A DNA stretch of 64,000 bases from Acidobacteriota bacterium (GTDB lineage: Bacteria > Actinomycetota > Acidimicrobiia > Acidimicrobiales > Microtrichaceae): the NCBI GenBank assembly GCA_003577145.1, contig QEUP01000014.1, forward strand, positions 26,178 through 90,177. Reading direction: 5' to 3'. Under the pieces are notes generated by a model. It saw nothing but the letters and a program-made list of their open reading frames with translations, ran no database searches and was not told where the DNA came from. Numbering within the stretch: position 1 is the stretch's first letter; each line of letters opens with the position of its first letter. The position numbers and the translations under genes were made by a program. This document shows, one piece after another, positions 19,067 to 26,909 of the stretch.

Positions 19067-19540
19067 ATGCCGGTCATCACACCCAACCTCTGGTTCGACG
19101 GTCAGGCCGAGCAGGCTGCTGAGTTCTACTGCTCGCTGTTCCCCAACTCGCAGGTCACCAACGTCTCCTACTACGGCGAGGCCGGACCCGGGCCGGCGGG
19201 AACCGTGGTCACTGTGGACTTCGTCCTCGACGGCCGGCCCTTCACCGCCATCAACGGCGGGCCCCAGTTCAGCTTCGACGAGGCCATCTCGTTCGCTATC
19301 AACTGCGCCGACCAGGCCGAGGCCGACGACTACTGGAAGCGGCTCACCGACGGCGGGGAGGAGAGCCAATGCGGGTGGCTCAAGGACCGCTTCGGGCTGT
19401 CCTGGCAGGTCATACCGGCCGGCGTGGAGGACCTGCTCAACGACCCCGACCCCGAGCGGGCCCGGCGTGCCACCACCGCGATGCTCGCCATGAAGCGCCT
19501 CGACCTGGCCGCCATGCGCGCCGCTGCCGACGGCGACTAG
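19067..19540 (+). CDS. VOC/glyoxalase-fold protein (PhnB/3-demethylubiquinone methyltransferase-like)
   Basis: 157 residues, one VOC module of the PhnB-like group: MPVITPNLWFDGQAEQAAEF, FTAINGGPQFSFDEAISF, CGWLKDRFGLSWQVIP. ATG 19067 has GTGGAG 7 nt upstream; a GTG at 19055 is in frame. A TAGGCT -10-like element sits at 19024-19029. Members are often annotated as methyltransferases without evidence; the function is unknown. Confidence 0.82.
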   Translation: MPVITPNLWFDGQAEQAAEFYCSLFPNSQVTNVSYYGEAGPGPAGTVVTVDFVLDGRPFTAINGGPQFSFDEAISFAINCADQAEADDYWKRLTDGGEESQCGWLKDRFGLSWQVIPAGVEDLLNDPDPERARRATTAMLAMKRLDLAAMRAAADGD

Positions 19541-19569
19541 GTGCCACGCCGTCACAATCGGCATGGACC

Positions 19570-20085
19570 GTGCAGAACAACGGGATCTCACGTCGCCGCC
19601 ACCGGGCGCTCGTTCATCGTCCCGATCGAGCACGATTCCTGTCCTGCTTCCAGCGTGAGCTCGTCGACGCCAACATCCTCTTGTATGCGGTCGACGAGAC
19701 CAGCTCCTCCCACGAACCCGCCAGGGCCTGGCTCGAGGATGCGCTCAACGGGACCCGCCGCGTCGGCATCCCCTGGCAATCCATCACCGCGTTCCTCCGC
19801 ATCGCGACCAACCCGCGGGCTCTCACCGAGGCGCTGTCACCTTCGGCCGCATGGGACCTCGTCGAGGCTTGGCTGGACTCACCGGCAGCTTGGATACCGC
19901 AACCGCTCTCTGGTCACCGCGAGATCCTGGGTCGCCTCCTCAGCCACCTCGAGCTCCGCGCCAACCTCGTCTCCGATGCCGTGCTCGCCGCGCTCTGCCT
20001 GGAGCACGGCCTGGTCATCGTCTCGGCGGATTCGGACTTCGCCCGCTTCACCGAGATCGAATGGCACAACCCGGTCCGCCGCTAG
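19570..20085 (+). CDS. PIN-domain (VapC-like) ribonuclease, orphan
   Basis: Complete PIN domain: ELVDANILLYAVDE (first Asp), IPWQSITAFLRIATNP, ANLVSDAVLAALCLEHG and VSADSDFARFTEIEW supply the usual acidic residues. VapC toxins cleave RNA and are normally preceded by an antitoxin gene. No antitoxin is recognised here: the space to the VOC stop holds only a 31-codon frame (19564-19659). GTG 19570 adds ~34 basic residues before VDAN; no standard start lies closer, so the true start (perhaps CTG) or an N-terminal frameshift is unresolved. Confidence 0.72.
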   Translation: MQNNGISRRRHRALVHRPDRARFLSCFQRELVDANILLYAVDETSSSHEPARAWLEDALNGTRRVGIPWQSITAFLRIATNPRALTEALSPSAAWDLVEAWLDSPAAWIPQPLSGHREILGRLLSHLELRANLVSDAVLAALCLEHGLVIVSADSDFARFTEIEWHNPVRR

Positions 20086-20091
20086 GTGCGC

Positions 20092-20940
20092 TCAAGGGGA
20101 CGAGACCAACTCGACCGGGTCGCCCACGCTGATCTCGCCGGCCTCGACGACGGTGGCGTAGACACCGAGGTTCTGATCCAACTCGGCCACGACGTGGCGG
20201 AGCGGAGCGCGGTCCACGGGGATCGTTTCGTCGATCTCGCGGGTGATCATCACGCAGCGGGGACAGCCACCGACGAACTCGACTTCAGCACTGCCGATGC
20301 GCGCGCGGGCTCCGATCCATGCCTGCTCGGGGTGCTCGTCTCCGCCGTCGGTCCCCACCACCAGGTTGGGCCTGAAGCGGCGCACATCGATGACCGAGCC
20401 GGGACAGGCTCTGGCAACCGATTCCAGCGCCGCACTCGACATCACCAGCAGCGGAAAGGCGTCGAAGTAGGTACCCGGTGGTGACTCGTACTGGATGATC
20501 TCCGGCGGGAACAGGGTGAAGTCGGGCAGCGGCTCGTCGGGATCCCGCCCGAAGATGGCGCGGAGCTCGCCGAGGAGGTCGCCGTCTGCGGGAAGAACCC
20601 GCCGGTAGTGCTCCAGGTCCGTGGCAGGCTGACGGGGCCACAAGGTGACGTCGTGGCCCAGCGCGTCGCTCAGCTTGGCGTCAGGGTCGGGTTCGGAGGA
20701 GGAGATGATGCTGCCATCGGGGCAGCGGATCTCGACGGGACCGTCGGGTTCGGCCACGTAGCCCGCCGCGAACCTCATCAGACCACCCAGCTTCTTGGCA
20801 CCGGTGATGGTGCCCCGAGCCTCGTCCCGGACGGCCCAGCCGCGGTCGCCTGCCAGCCCCAGCTCCCCCACCGCGCAGCGATCCAGGGGCTCGCCCATCA
20901 TCGACTTGACCGGGTAACGCCAGAGCTGCTCGATGCGCAT
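20092..20940 (-). CDS. MOSC-domain protein
   Basis: 282 residues. N-terminal MOSC barrel (MRIEQLWRYPVKSMMGEPLD, GLAGDRGWAVRD) and a MOSC domain with RFRPNLVV and the Cys-containing GGCPRCVMITRE, the probable molybdenum-cofactor ligand region. Shorter than the first MOSC protein at 7597 and not closely similar. It ends 6 nt from the convergent PIN gene stop. Probable reductase of N-oxygenated compounds or cofactor-sulfur carrier; substrate unknown. Confidence 0.82.
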   Translation of the reverse strand: MRIEQLWRYPVKSMMGEPLDRCAVGELGLAGDRGWAVRDEARGTITGAKKLGGLMRFAAGYVAEPDGPVEIRCPDGSIISSSEPDPDAKLSDALGHDVTLWPRQPATDLEHYRRVLPADGDLLGELRAIFGRDPDEPLPDFTLFPPEIIQYESPPGTYFDAFPLLVMSSAALESVARACPGSVIDVRRFRPNLVVGTDGGDEHPEQAWIGARARIGSAEVEFVGGCPRCVMITREIDETIPVDRAPLRHVVAELDQNLGVYATVVEAGEISVGDPVELVSSP

Positions 20941-20986
20941 CAGCCCCGAACGCTACCCGGTCATCCCGGGGGAGCAGCCATGCTGT

Positions 20987-20998
20987 TGATATCGCAAT
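20987..20998. promoter_or_regulatory. Shared motif TGATATCGCAAT in an AT-rich promoter region
   Basis: Lies in the 190-nt AT-rich gap (20941-21130) before the acyl-CoA dehydrogenase. Ten of 12 bases match TGATTTCGCAAA at 24043-24054 beside the Lrp/acyl-CoA ligase divergent promoter. A TTGACA hexamer follows at 21073-21078. Possibly a binding site for the Lrp-type regulator. Confidence 0.35.
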
Positions 20999-21130
20999 TC
21001 ATCTGTCACTTCCCATCTTGCCCATTCCATTGATGCCGATATTGCCCAAGAAGGATAATGAAGTATTATTGGTTGACATCGATATGGTCTCTTTGCGTAA
21101 TCAATCCTTTCCGAAGTCGGGGATGGCGCG

Positions 21131-22387
21131 GTGAGCGAGCCCGGCGGCTCGGCCCCGCCGATCAGCCTCGACGAGTTCGTCAGCGAGTGCCGCGCGTTCC
21201 TCGACGGCAGCTACGAGCCCAAGGTCGACACCGGGCTCCGCTGGGGTGAGGGCAGCGATCGCGTAGGCGTCTTCGAGGAGCCCGATCCGGAGGAGGAGCA
21301 GCGCCGCATGCGCGCCGTACGGGAGTGGCGCCGGCGGCTCTTCGACGCCGGCCTGGGCTGGATCACCGGGCCCATCCGCTACGGCGGGCGGGACCTGCCG
21401 CTCAGCTACCAGCGGGCCTTCGACCGGTTGGCCCGCGGCTATGACGTGCCCGGCAACGGTCCGGTGACCATCACCCTCGGGATGGTCGCGCCGACCATCC
21501 TCGCCCACGGGACCGAGGCAGCCCGGAACCGCTACCTCGCGGCGTTGCACCGGGGCGACCTGGTCGCCTGCCAGCTCTTCAGCGAGCCGGGTGCCGGGTC
21601 CGACCTCGCGTCGGTGTCGACCACGGCAACACGCGACGGCGACGGCTGGCGGATCAGCGGCCAGAAGGTGTGGACCTCCGGCGCCCAGCACGCCGACATC
21701 GGCGAGGTGCTGTGCCGCACCGGCGAGGCCCCCCGCCACCGCAACCTCACCGCCTTCGTCATCGACATGGGTGCCCCCGGTGTCGAGGTCCGGCCGTTGC
21801 GCCAGATGACGGGCGGTGCGGCGTTCAACGAGGTCTTCCTCGACAGCGTGTGGGTCCCCGACGAGGATCGGCTGGGCGACATCGGCGCGGGCTGGCAGGT
21901 GGCGCTGACGACGTTGCGCAACGAGCGCTCCTCGATCGGCAGCGAGAGCTTCGGCGGAGCCGGGCTGTTGGACCTGGAGCGCTTCAAGGCGATGGTGCAC
22001 CACTGCGGGCGCCGCGACGACCCGCTCATCAGGCAGCACCTGGCTCGGCTGTACTGCGGCATCAGGGCCGCCAAGTACATGCGCCAGCGCGCCGAAGCCG
22101 CCCGGCGTCGCGGGTTGGCGGCCGGACCCGAAGGCCCACTGGGCAAGCTGGCGCTGGCCAGGAACATGGCCGAGATCACCGCCTTCGTCTCGGCGCTGCT
22201 GGGACCGAGCCTGGTCGCCGACAGCGGCCGGTGGGGTACCTACGCCTGGGCCAACTTCGTGCTCGGTGCGCCGGGCTACCGCCTCGGTGGCGGAACCGAC
22301 GAGGTGATCAAGAACATCATCGCCGAGCGAGCCCTCGGACTACCTCGAGAACCGGCGGCACCGATGGCGGGCCCGGGCCGCCCATGA
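21131..22387 (+). CDS. Acyl-CoA dehydrogenase
   Basis: 418 residues. ACAD motifs CQLFSEPGAGSDLASVS, WRISGQKVWTSGAQHADI and GGTDEVIKNIIAERALGLPRE. Oxidises an acyl-CoA to the enoyl-CoA with FAD. GTG 21131 is the first sensible start; the upstream ATG at 21125 is in another frame and hits a stop after three codons. Convergent with the acyl-CoA ligase at 22424 and close in type to the dehydrogenase at 13200. Confidence 0.9.
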   Translation: MSEPGGSAPPISLDEFVSECRAFLDGSYEPKVDTGLRWGEGSDRVGVFEEPDPEEEQRRMRAVREWRRRLFDAGLGWITGPIRYGGRDLPLSYQRAFDRLARGYDVPGNGPVTITLGMVAPTILAHGTEAARNRYLAALHRGDLVACQLFSEPGAGSDLASVSTTATRDGDGWRISGQKVWTSGAQHADIGEVLCRTGEAPRHRNLTAFVIDMGAPGVEVRPLRQMTGGAAFNEVFLDSVWVPDEDRLGDIGAGWQVALTTLRNERSSIGSESFGGAGLLDLERFKAMVHHCGRRDDPLIRQHLARLYCGIRAAKYMRQRAEAARRRGLAAGPEGPLGKLALARNMAEITAFVSALLGPSLVADSGRWGTYAWANFVLGAPGYRLGGGTDEVIKNIIAERALGLPREPAAPMAGPGRP

Positions 22388-22388
22388 G

Positions 22389-22408
22389 ACCCGCTGCCGA
22401 CGGCGGGT
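22389..22408. terminator. Weak hairpin between convergent genes
   Basis: ACCCGC (22389-22394) can pair with GCGGGT (22403-22408) across an 8-nt loop, directly after the acyl-CoA dehydrogenase stop. There is no T-tract, so it is only a possible terminator. Confidence 0.25.
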
Positions 22409-22423
22409 AGCAGCCATGGGCTC

Positions 22424-23980
22424 TCACACGATGCGCGACCCGCTGTTGCCCCAGTAGCGGTCCCTGAGCAGGCGCTTGTAGAGCTTGCCGCTGGCCAGGC
22501 GGGGTAGGGAGGCCTCGAAGTCGATCGAGCGCGGCACCTTGTAGTGCGCCACACGGGCGCGGGCGAAAGAGGTGATGTCTGCGGCCAGTTCCTCATCCGG
22601 TGTCACGCCGGGCAGGACTTCGACCACGGCTTTGACCTCCTCGCCCAAGTCCCGGTTCGGCACGCCGAACACCGCCACGTCGGCAACCTGGGGGTGCATG
22701 ACCAACACGTCCTCGACCTCTTGGGGGTAGATGTTCACGCCACCGGAGATGATCATGAACGTGGCCCGATCAGTGAGGTACAAGAAGCCGTCGGCGTCCA
22801 GGTAGCCCATGTCGCCCAGCGTCGACCAGTTGGGGTGGGCGGGGTGGCAGATGGAGCGGGTCTTGGCCTCGTCGTTGTGGTACTCGAAGGGCAACTCGGC
22901 CAGCTCGAAGTAGACGATGCCAACCTCGCCGGTGGGGAGCTCCTCGCCGCCTTCTGCGCAGATGTGGAGCTTGCCGAACACGGGCGAGCCGACCGTGCCC
23001 GGATGCGCCAGCCAGTCCTCGGGGCCGGCGTAGGTCAAGCCGTTCATCTCGGTCCCGCCGTAGTACTCGTGCAGGATGGGCCCCCACCAGGCGAACATCT
23101 CCTCTTTCACCTCGCGGGGACACGGTGCGGCCGCGTGGATGGCGACCCGGTGCGACGACAGGTCGTGACCGGCCCGTTCGGCCGGGTCGAGCTTGAGCAT
23201 CCGGGTGAACATGGTGGGGACCCACTGGCTGTGGGTCACCCGATGCTCGTCGAGGGCGACCAGCGCGGCGACGGGGTCGAAGCTGTCCATCAACACGACG
23301 GTCCCGCCGAGAGCCTGGGTGGCGATGGTGAAGCCGATCGGCGAGGAGTGGTAGAGCGGGGCGGGGCACAGATAGACGGTGTCCTCGCCGAAGCCCCAGA
23401 GCCGCTGCAACAGGTGGGGCAGGAAGCCGATGCCGCGGGCTCGTACCGACCAGTCCGGCAGCGCGGACCGTATGCCTTTGGGCCGTCCTGTCGTGCCCGA
23501 GCTGTAGAGCATGAACGCGCCGGCCGGCTCGTCACCGACGGGAGCGTCCGCACAGCGTTGCGTTGCCGCCTGGTAGGGCTCGAAGCCGGGGGCCTCACCG
23601 TCGATCATCAACCGGGTACCGCACGCGGGAGCCCTCGCGACCACCTCTGCTGGGGTCTGGGCAAGTCCGACCGATGTGACCAGCGCCTGAGCGCCGCAGT
23701 CCGCCACGATGTAGGCCGCTTCGTCGCCCGTCAGGTGACGGTTGATGGTCGTGACGTACAGGCCCGAGCGCAGCCCCGCCCAGACCACCTCGAAGTAGCG
23801 GGGGTGGTTCTCCAAGAAGACGGCGAGGTGGTCGCCCCGGCGCAGCCCCCTCTCGTGCAACAGGCGGGCCAGGCGCAAGGAGCGCTGCTCGAGCTGTCCG
23901 TAGGTGACGGTCTCACCTGAGCCGGCTGCGACGACCGCCGCCTTCGCCGGAGCGGCTCGCGCGAAGGTTCCCGGGTACAT
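22424..23980 (-). CDS. Acyl-CoA synthetase (AMP-binding, FadD type)
   Basis: 518 residues. Activates a carboxylic acid with ATP to the acyl-AMP and CoA thioester. P-loop [11 protein letters not shown], the A5 region YYGGTEMNG, TLGDMGYLDADGFLYLTDR, and the C-terminal catalytic Lys region RLASGKLYKRLL. ATG 23980. Its leader forms a perfect 12-bp hairpin ending at the start codon and containing the Shine-Dalgarno sequence, so translation may be controlled. Divergent from the Lrp-type regulator at 24278. Confidence 0.92.
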   Translation of the reverse strand: MYPGTFARAAPAKAAVVAAGSGETVTYGQLEQRSLRLARLLHERGLRRGDHLAVFLENHPRYFEVVWAGLRSGLYVTTINRHLTGDEAAYIVADCGAQALVTSVGLAQTPAEVVARAPACGTRLMIDGEAPGFEPYQAATQRCADAPVGDEPAGAFMLYSSGTTGRPKGIRSALPDWSVRARGIGFLPHLLQRLWGFGEDTVYLCPAPLYHSSPIGFTIATQALGGTVVLMDSFDPVAALVALDEHRVTHSQWVPTMFTRMLKLDPAERAGHDLSSHRVAIHAAAPCPREVKEEMFAWWGPILHEYYGGTEMNGLTYAGPEDWLAHPGTVGSPVFGKLHICAEGGEELPTGEVGIVYFELAELPFEYHNDEAKTRSICHPAHPNWSTLGDMGYLDADGFLYLTDRATFMIISGGVNIYPQEVEDVLVMHPQVADVAVFGVPNRDLGEEVKAVVEVLPGVTPDEELAADITSFARARVAHYKVPRSIDFEASLPRLASGKLYKRLLRDRYWGNSGSRIV

Positions 23981-24017
23981 GCCGCCCTCACCTCACGGCA
24001 CGCCCGGTGAGGGCGGC
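23981..24017 (-). promoter_or_regulatory. 12-bp hairpin occluding the acyl-CoA synthetase ribosome-binding site
   Basis: Perfect inverted repeat GCCGCCCTCACC (23981-23992) and GGTGAGGGCGGC (24006-24017) around a 13-nt loop. In the minus-strand mRNA the 3' arm runs GGTGAGGGCGGC straight into the ATG, so the GGTGAGG ribosome-binding site is buried in the stem. It could act as a translational switch, or as a DNA operator. Confidence 0.55.
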
Positions 24018-24042
24018 GTCGCCAGCCCGGTCTCGTTCTCGC

Positions 24043-24054
24043 TGATTTCGCAAA
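24043..24054. promoter_or_regulatory. Shared motif TGATTTCGCAAA in the ligase/Lrp intergenic region
   Basis: Counterpart of the motif at 20987-20998 (10 of 12 identical), inside an AT-rich patch (about 24040-24135) between two divergent genes. A nearby dyad GCTGA-N8-TCAGC (24087-24104) may be a second half of the same control region. Confidence 0.35.
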
Positions 24055-24164
24055 TAGCGCATCTCGCATCAGGACGATAACAAACTGCTGACATCGTTTT
24101 CAGCTCTCACGTTGCAATCAGCTAGTCCTATCGGCTAGAAAGCCTTGGAACCGCATCAGGCCGA

Positions 24165-24198
24165 GCCCGGGGGTCATCCCCCGCCGTGATCCCCGGGC
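24165..24198 (+). promoter_or_regulatory. Mutually exclusive hairpins in the leader of the Lrp-type gene
   Basis: GGGGG-TCAT-CCCCC (24169-24182) is a compact hairpin. The same G-tract also pairs downstream as GCCCGGGG (24165-24172) with CCCCGGGC (24191-24198). The two structures exclude each other, an attenuator-like arrangement 80-110 nt before the ATG. It may be a by-product of high GC. Confidence 0.3.
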
Positions 24199-24277
24199 GT
24201 CGGCCCTCCCGGCCTCGCCGGCGCGTTCTGGTACCCATCCGGGGCGGCACTGGCAGATATCGTCACCACCGAGCCTC

Positions 24278-25303
24278 ATGACGCCGCGATCAAAGACCTC
24301 GCGCCCCGGTCGGCAAAAGGAACGCGCTACCAGGGCCCCGCCGCGCAGGGCTACCCGGCCGGTCGAGCTCGACCGGGCCGATCAGCAGATCATCGACTCG
24401 CTCATCGCCGACGGTCGCATCAGCAACCGCGCCCTGGCCGGACGGGTGGGCCTGACCGAAGCGACCGTTGCCGCTCGCATCCGCAGCTTGCAAGAGCACC
24501 GCGTCCTCGGTATATCGGCCGTCTTCGACTGGGAAGCCGCCGGCTACGCCTGGGACCTGCGCCTGGCGGTCACCGTCGAGGGTCGGCCTGTCCTTGAGGT
24601 AGCAGAGCAACTCGCCACGCTGCGGTATGTGAACTGGGTGATGCTGGTCTTCGGACCCGCCGACATAGTGGTCCACGCCCAGCTCCCCGACCGCCGCGCC
24701 GTCGTCGACTTGCTCACCGCCCAGGTCAGCGCCATCCACGGGATACGAGAGGTCAGGACCGACCTCAACCTCGAGACGCTCAAGTACGAGGTGAACCTCG
24801 CCCGTGTGCCCCTTGCCGAGAGCGCCCTGGAGTTCCCCGCACCCGTGGTCGACCTCGACGACCTCGACCACTCGATAGTCGCCGCGCTGGTGGCCGACGG
24901 GCGGCAGTCGAACCGGGAGATCGCCCGCCAGCTCGGGGTGTCCGACGGCACCGTCCGCCTGCGCCTGCGCCGCCTCGGCGACAGCGGCATGCTGCGGATC
25001 TGCGCGCAGATCGACCCCTACCTCACCGGGCGGGTCGGCGCGTGGGCCTACGTGGCCATCGACTTGTCGGGCGCCGACATGCCCCGGGTCGCCGCCGAGC
25101 TGGCGGCCATGCCCGAGGTCCTGATCCTGTCGGTCACCACCGGTGACCATGACCTGGTGGCGTTCACCGTCGCACCGAGCCGGGCGGCGCTGGTCGACGT
25201 GGTGCTCGACGAGATCCGCGCGATCCGGGGGATCAGGACAGCCGACACCGCCGAGGTGACCCGCACGGTCAAGCTCGAATACCGCTGGGCTCGGCTCCTT
25301 TGA
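24278..25303 (+). CDS. Tandem Lrp/AsnC-family transcriptional regulator (two modules in one chain)
   Basis: 341 residues containing two complete Lrp/AsnC units. Module 1: HTH at ~30-80 (DRADQQIIDSLIADGRISNRALA) and a RAM-type ligand domain to ~165. Module 2: HTH at ~190-240 (LDHSIVAALVADGRQSNREIAR) and a second RAM domain to the C-terminus. The N-terminus is basic and disordered. Ordinary Lrp proteins have one such unit (~150 residues). Divergent from the acyl-CoA ligase, so probably its regulator. Its stop lies 2 nt from the convergent stop of the next gene. Confidence 0.88.
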   Translation: MTPRSKTSRPGRQKERATRAPPRRATRPVELDRADQQIIDSLIADGRISNRALAGRVGLTEATVAARIRSLQEHRVLGISAVFDWEAAGYAWDLRLAVTVEGRPVLEVAEQLATLRYVNWVMLVFGPADIVVHAQLPDRRAVVDLLTAQVSAIHGIREVRTDLNLETLKYEVNLARVPLAESALEFPAPVVDLDDLDHSIVAALVADGRQSNREIARQLGVSDGTVRLRLRRLGDSGMLRICAQIDPYLTGRVGAWAYVAIDLSGADMPRVAAELAAMPEVLILSVTTGDHDLVAFTVAPSRAALVDVVLDEIRAIRGIRTADTAEVTRTVKLEYRWARLL

Positions 25304-25305
25304 GC

Positions 25306-26121
25306 TCACAGCTGGCGCTTCGCCACCAGCTGGTCCCAGCGGCTCGAACCCCCGGCACCTGAGGCCTCCTGCAACCGGTTCGAGCGCGCGACAACCTGGG
25401 CCACGAGGTGCACGATGCTCAGCCCCAGCCCTATGGTCACCGCCGCCGCCGCCCACTTGGCCGGGGTCGACCAGCCCGAGTTGAGCGCCGTCGAGATGGG
25501 CCAGCCGATCCCCCCGCCCGCCATGCCGATCATGACCGGCGGCACGAGCACCAGGTAGAGCCGGCGACGGCCCCGCAGCACGGGTGTCAAGAACCAGACC
25601 ACCGCCCCCCCGAGGATCACGTCGACCCCGTCGATGGCCGCCCACCAGAGAGGGAAGCCGGCGATTCGCATCGGTGCACCTCCGAAGAAGCCGGCGATGC
25701 CCAGCCAGGTGGTCAAGCCGATGGCCACGAAGTCCACCACCGCCACCGCCGCGAACAGCAACCAGACGTGCCCGGCGCCCGCACCCCGGTCATAGAGCCT
25801 GGCGGCGAAGTAGAGCAGCCCGCCGCAGAACCAGGCGTAGCCGATCGGCACGAACAGCGGGATCGTCCGGCCGAACGCCTCGAAGAGCTCGGTCTGCTGC
25901 TCGGGTGGCCACCAGAACAGCACCACGTTGTCCAAGAAGGGCTCGACCAGGCCCGCCACCGCGCCGCCCAGCAACAGCAACGGCAACACCGGCTCCTGCC
26001 GGCGCTGCGCCGACAGGGCCCACCAGGCGAGGAATCCGATGCTCACCAGTGCCATCAACACCGTGTACACCACGAAGGCGGCCTCGGGTGCGTCGTGGAC
26101 GGGCATGTCGACATAGGGCAT
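25306..26121 (-). CDS. AveC/spirocyclase-like integral membrane protein
   Basis: 271 residues with about seven helices. An E-P-x-x-D motif (VEPFLDN) and a following RTIPLFVPIGYAWFCGG segment are shared in position and sense with the adjacent gene (NEPIYDL; RDIPWFLVLGYLPWVG), so the two are distant paralogs. I recall this pattern from actinobacterial proteins annotated as AveC-family spirocyclases; the reaction is unproven here. ATG 26121 follows the upstream stop by 1 nt with a GGGAGGGAGAG site. Last gene of the long minus-strand unit. Confidence 0.6.
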   Translation of the reverse strand: MPYVDMPVHDAPEAAFVVYTVLMALVSIGFLAWWALSAQRRQEPVLPLLLLGGAVAGLVEPFLDNVVLFWWPPEQQTELFEAFGRTIPLFVPIGYAWFCGGLLYFAARLYDRGAGAGHVWLLFAAVAVVDFVAIGLTTWLGIAGFFGGAPMRIAGFPLWWAAIDGVDVILGGAVVWFLTPVLRGRRRLYLVLVPPVMIGMAGGGIGWPISTALNSGWSTPAKWAAAAVTIGLGLSIVHLVAQVVARSNRLQEASGAGGSSRWDQLVAKRQL

Positions 26122-26122
26122 G

Positions 26123-26896
26123 TCAGCTCTCCCTCCCAGCACCGCTCACACCGGCGAGGGCCAGTTCGCCACGCCGCCAGCGCTGCGCCAGGCCTGTCGT
26201 GGCGACGACCATCGCCACCGTCAGGCCGAGCATCGCCGCGCCGGCCATCCAGGCCAGCGGCGCACCCACGTCGCTGTTCAAACCGACATACAGCGGCCAG
26301 GAGGCCGCGGCGAAGACCATGGGCAACGCCATCGTCGCGCTGACCAGCCCCGCAAGGGCCCGGCGCCAACCGGTCAGGCCGAAGGCGATGGTGTACAGCA
26401 AGAAGCCGCCCACCACGGGAACCGGCGCCATCTGCGGGGCGACCACGAGGTACTTGAGCGGCGCCGGTCCGTAATAGGCCCAGGCGCCCACGGCGGTACC
26501 GGCCAGCTCGACTGCCACCACCGACAACGCCGATACCAGCGCCAGCAGGTGCAAGCTGCGACGGCTCACCCCAGCGGCCATGCGCCGGGCAACGAGATAC
26601 GGCAGCAGGCCCACCCACGGCAGGTAACCCAGCACCAGGAACCAGGGGATGTCCCGCCCCAGCGCGTTGAAAGCCATCGGGTGGTTCTGCGCGTAGGTGA
26701 TGTTGCCCAGCAGGTCATAGATCGGTTCGTTCAGCGCGCACACCAGCGCACCGACACAGGCCGCGACCGGTAGCGGGTCGCGCTCACGCTCGGCCAGCAC
26801 CACGGCCCAGCCGGCGGCTGCAGCCGAAAGGGAGCCGAAGGCCACCAGCACGATCCACGGCGCTATCTCGCAGACCACAACAGGGGCGGCGTTCAC
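26123..26896 (-). CDS. AveC/spirocyclase-like integral membrane protein
   Basis: 257 residues, about seven helices. NEPIYDLLGNITY and ALGRDIPWFLVLGYLPW are the motifs shared with the downstream paralog at 25306. GTG 26896 was chosen because the upstream part of the open frame overlaps the dehydratase gene. Two adjacent, coupled paralogs suggest a heteromeric membrane enzyme or carrier acting on a lipophilic substrate from the same operon. Confidence 0.6.
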   Translation of the reverse strand: MNAAPVVVCEIAPWIVLVAFGSLSAAAAGWAVVLAERERDPLPVAACVGALVCALNEPIYDLLGNITYAQNHPMAFNALGRDIPWFLVLGYLPWVGLLPYLVARRMAAGVSRRSLHLLALVSALSVVAVELAGTAVGAWAYYGPAPLKYLVVAPQMAPVPVVGGFLLYTIAFGLTGWRRALAGLVSATMALPMVFAAASWPLYVGLNSDVGAPLAWMAGAAMLGLTVAMVVATTGLAQRWRRGELALAGVSGAGRES

Positions 26897-26909
26897 CGTG
26901 CCTGGCCCC

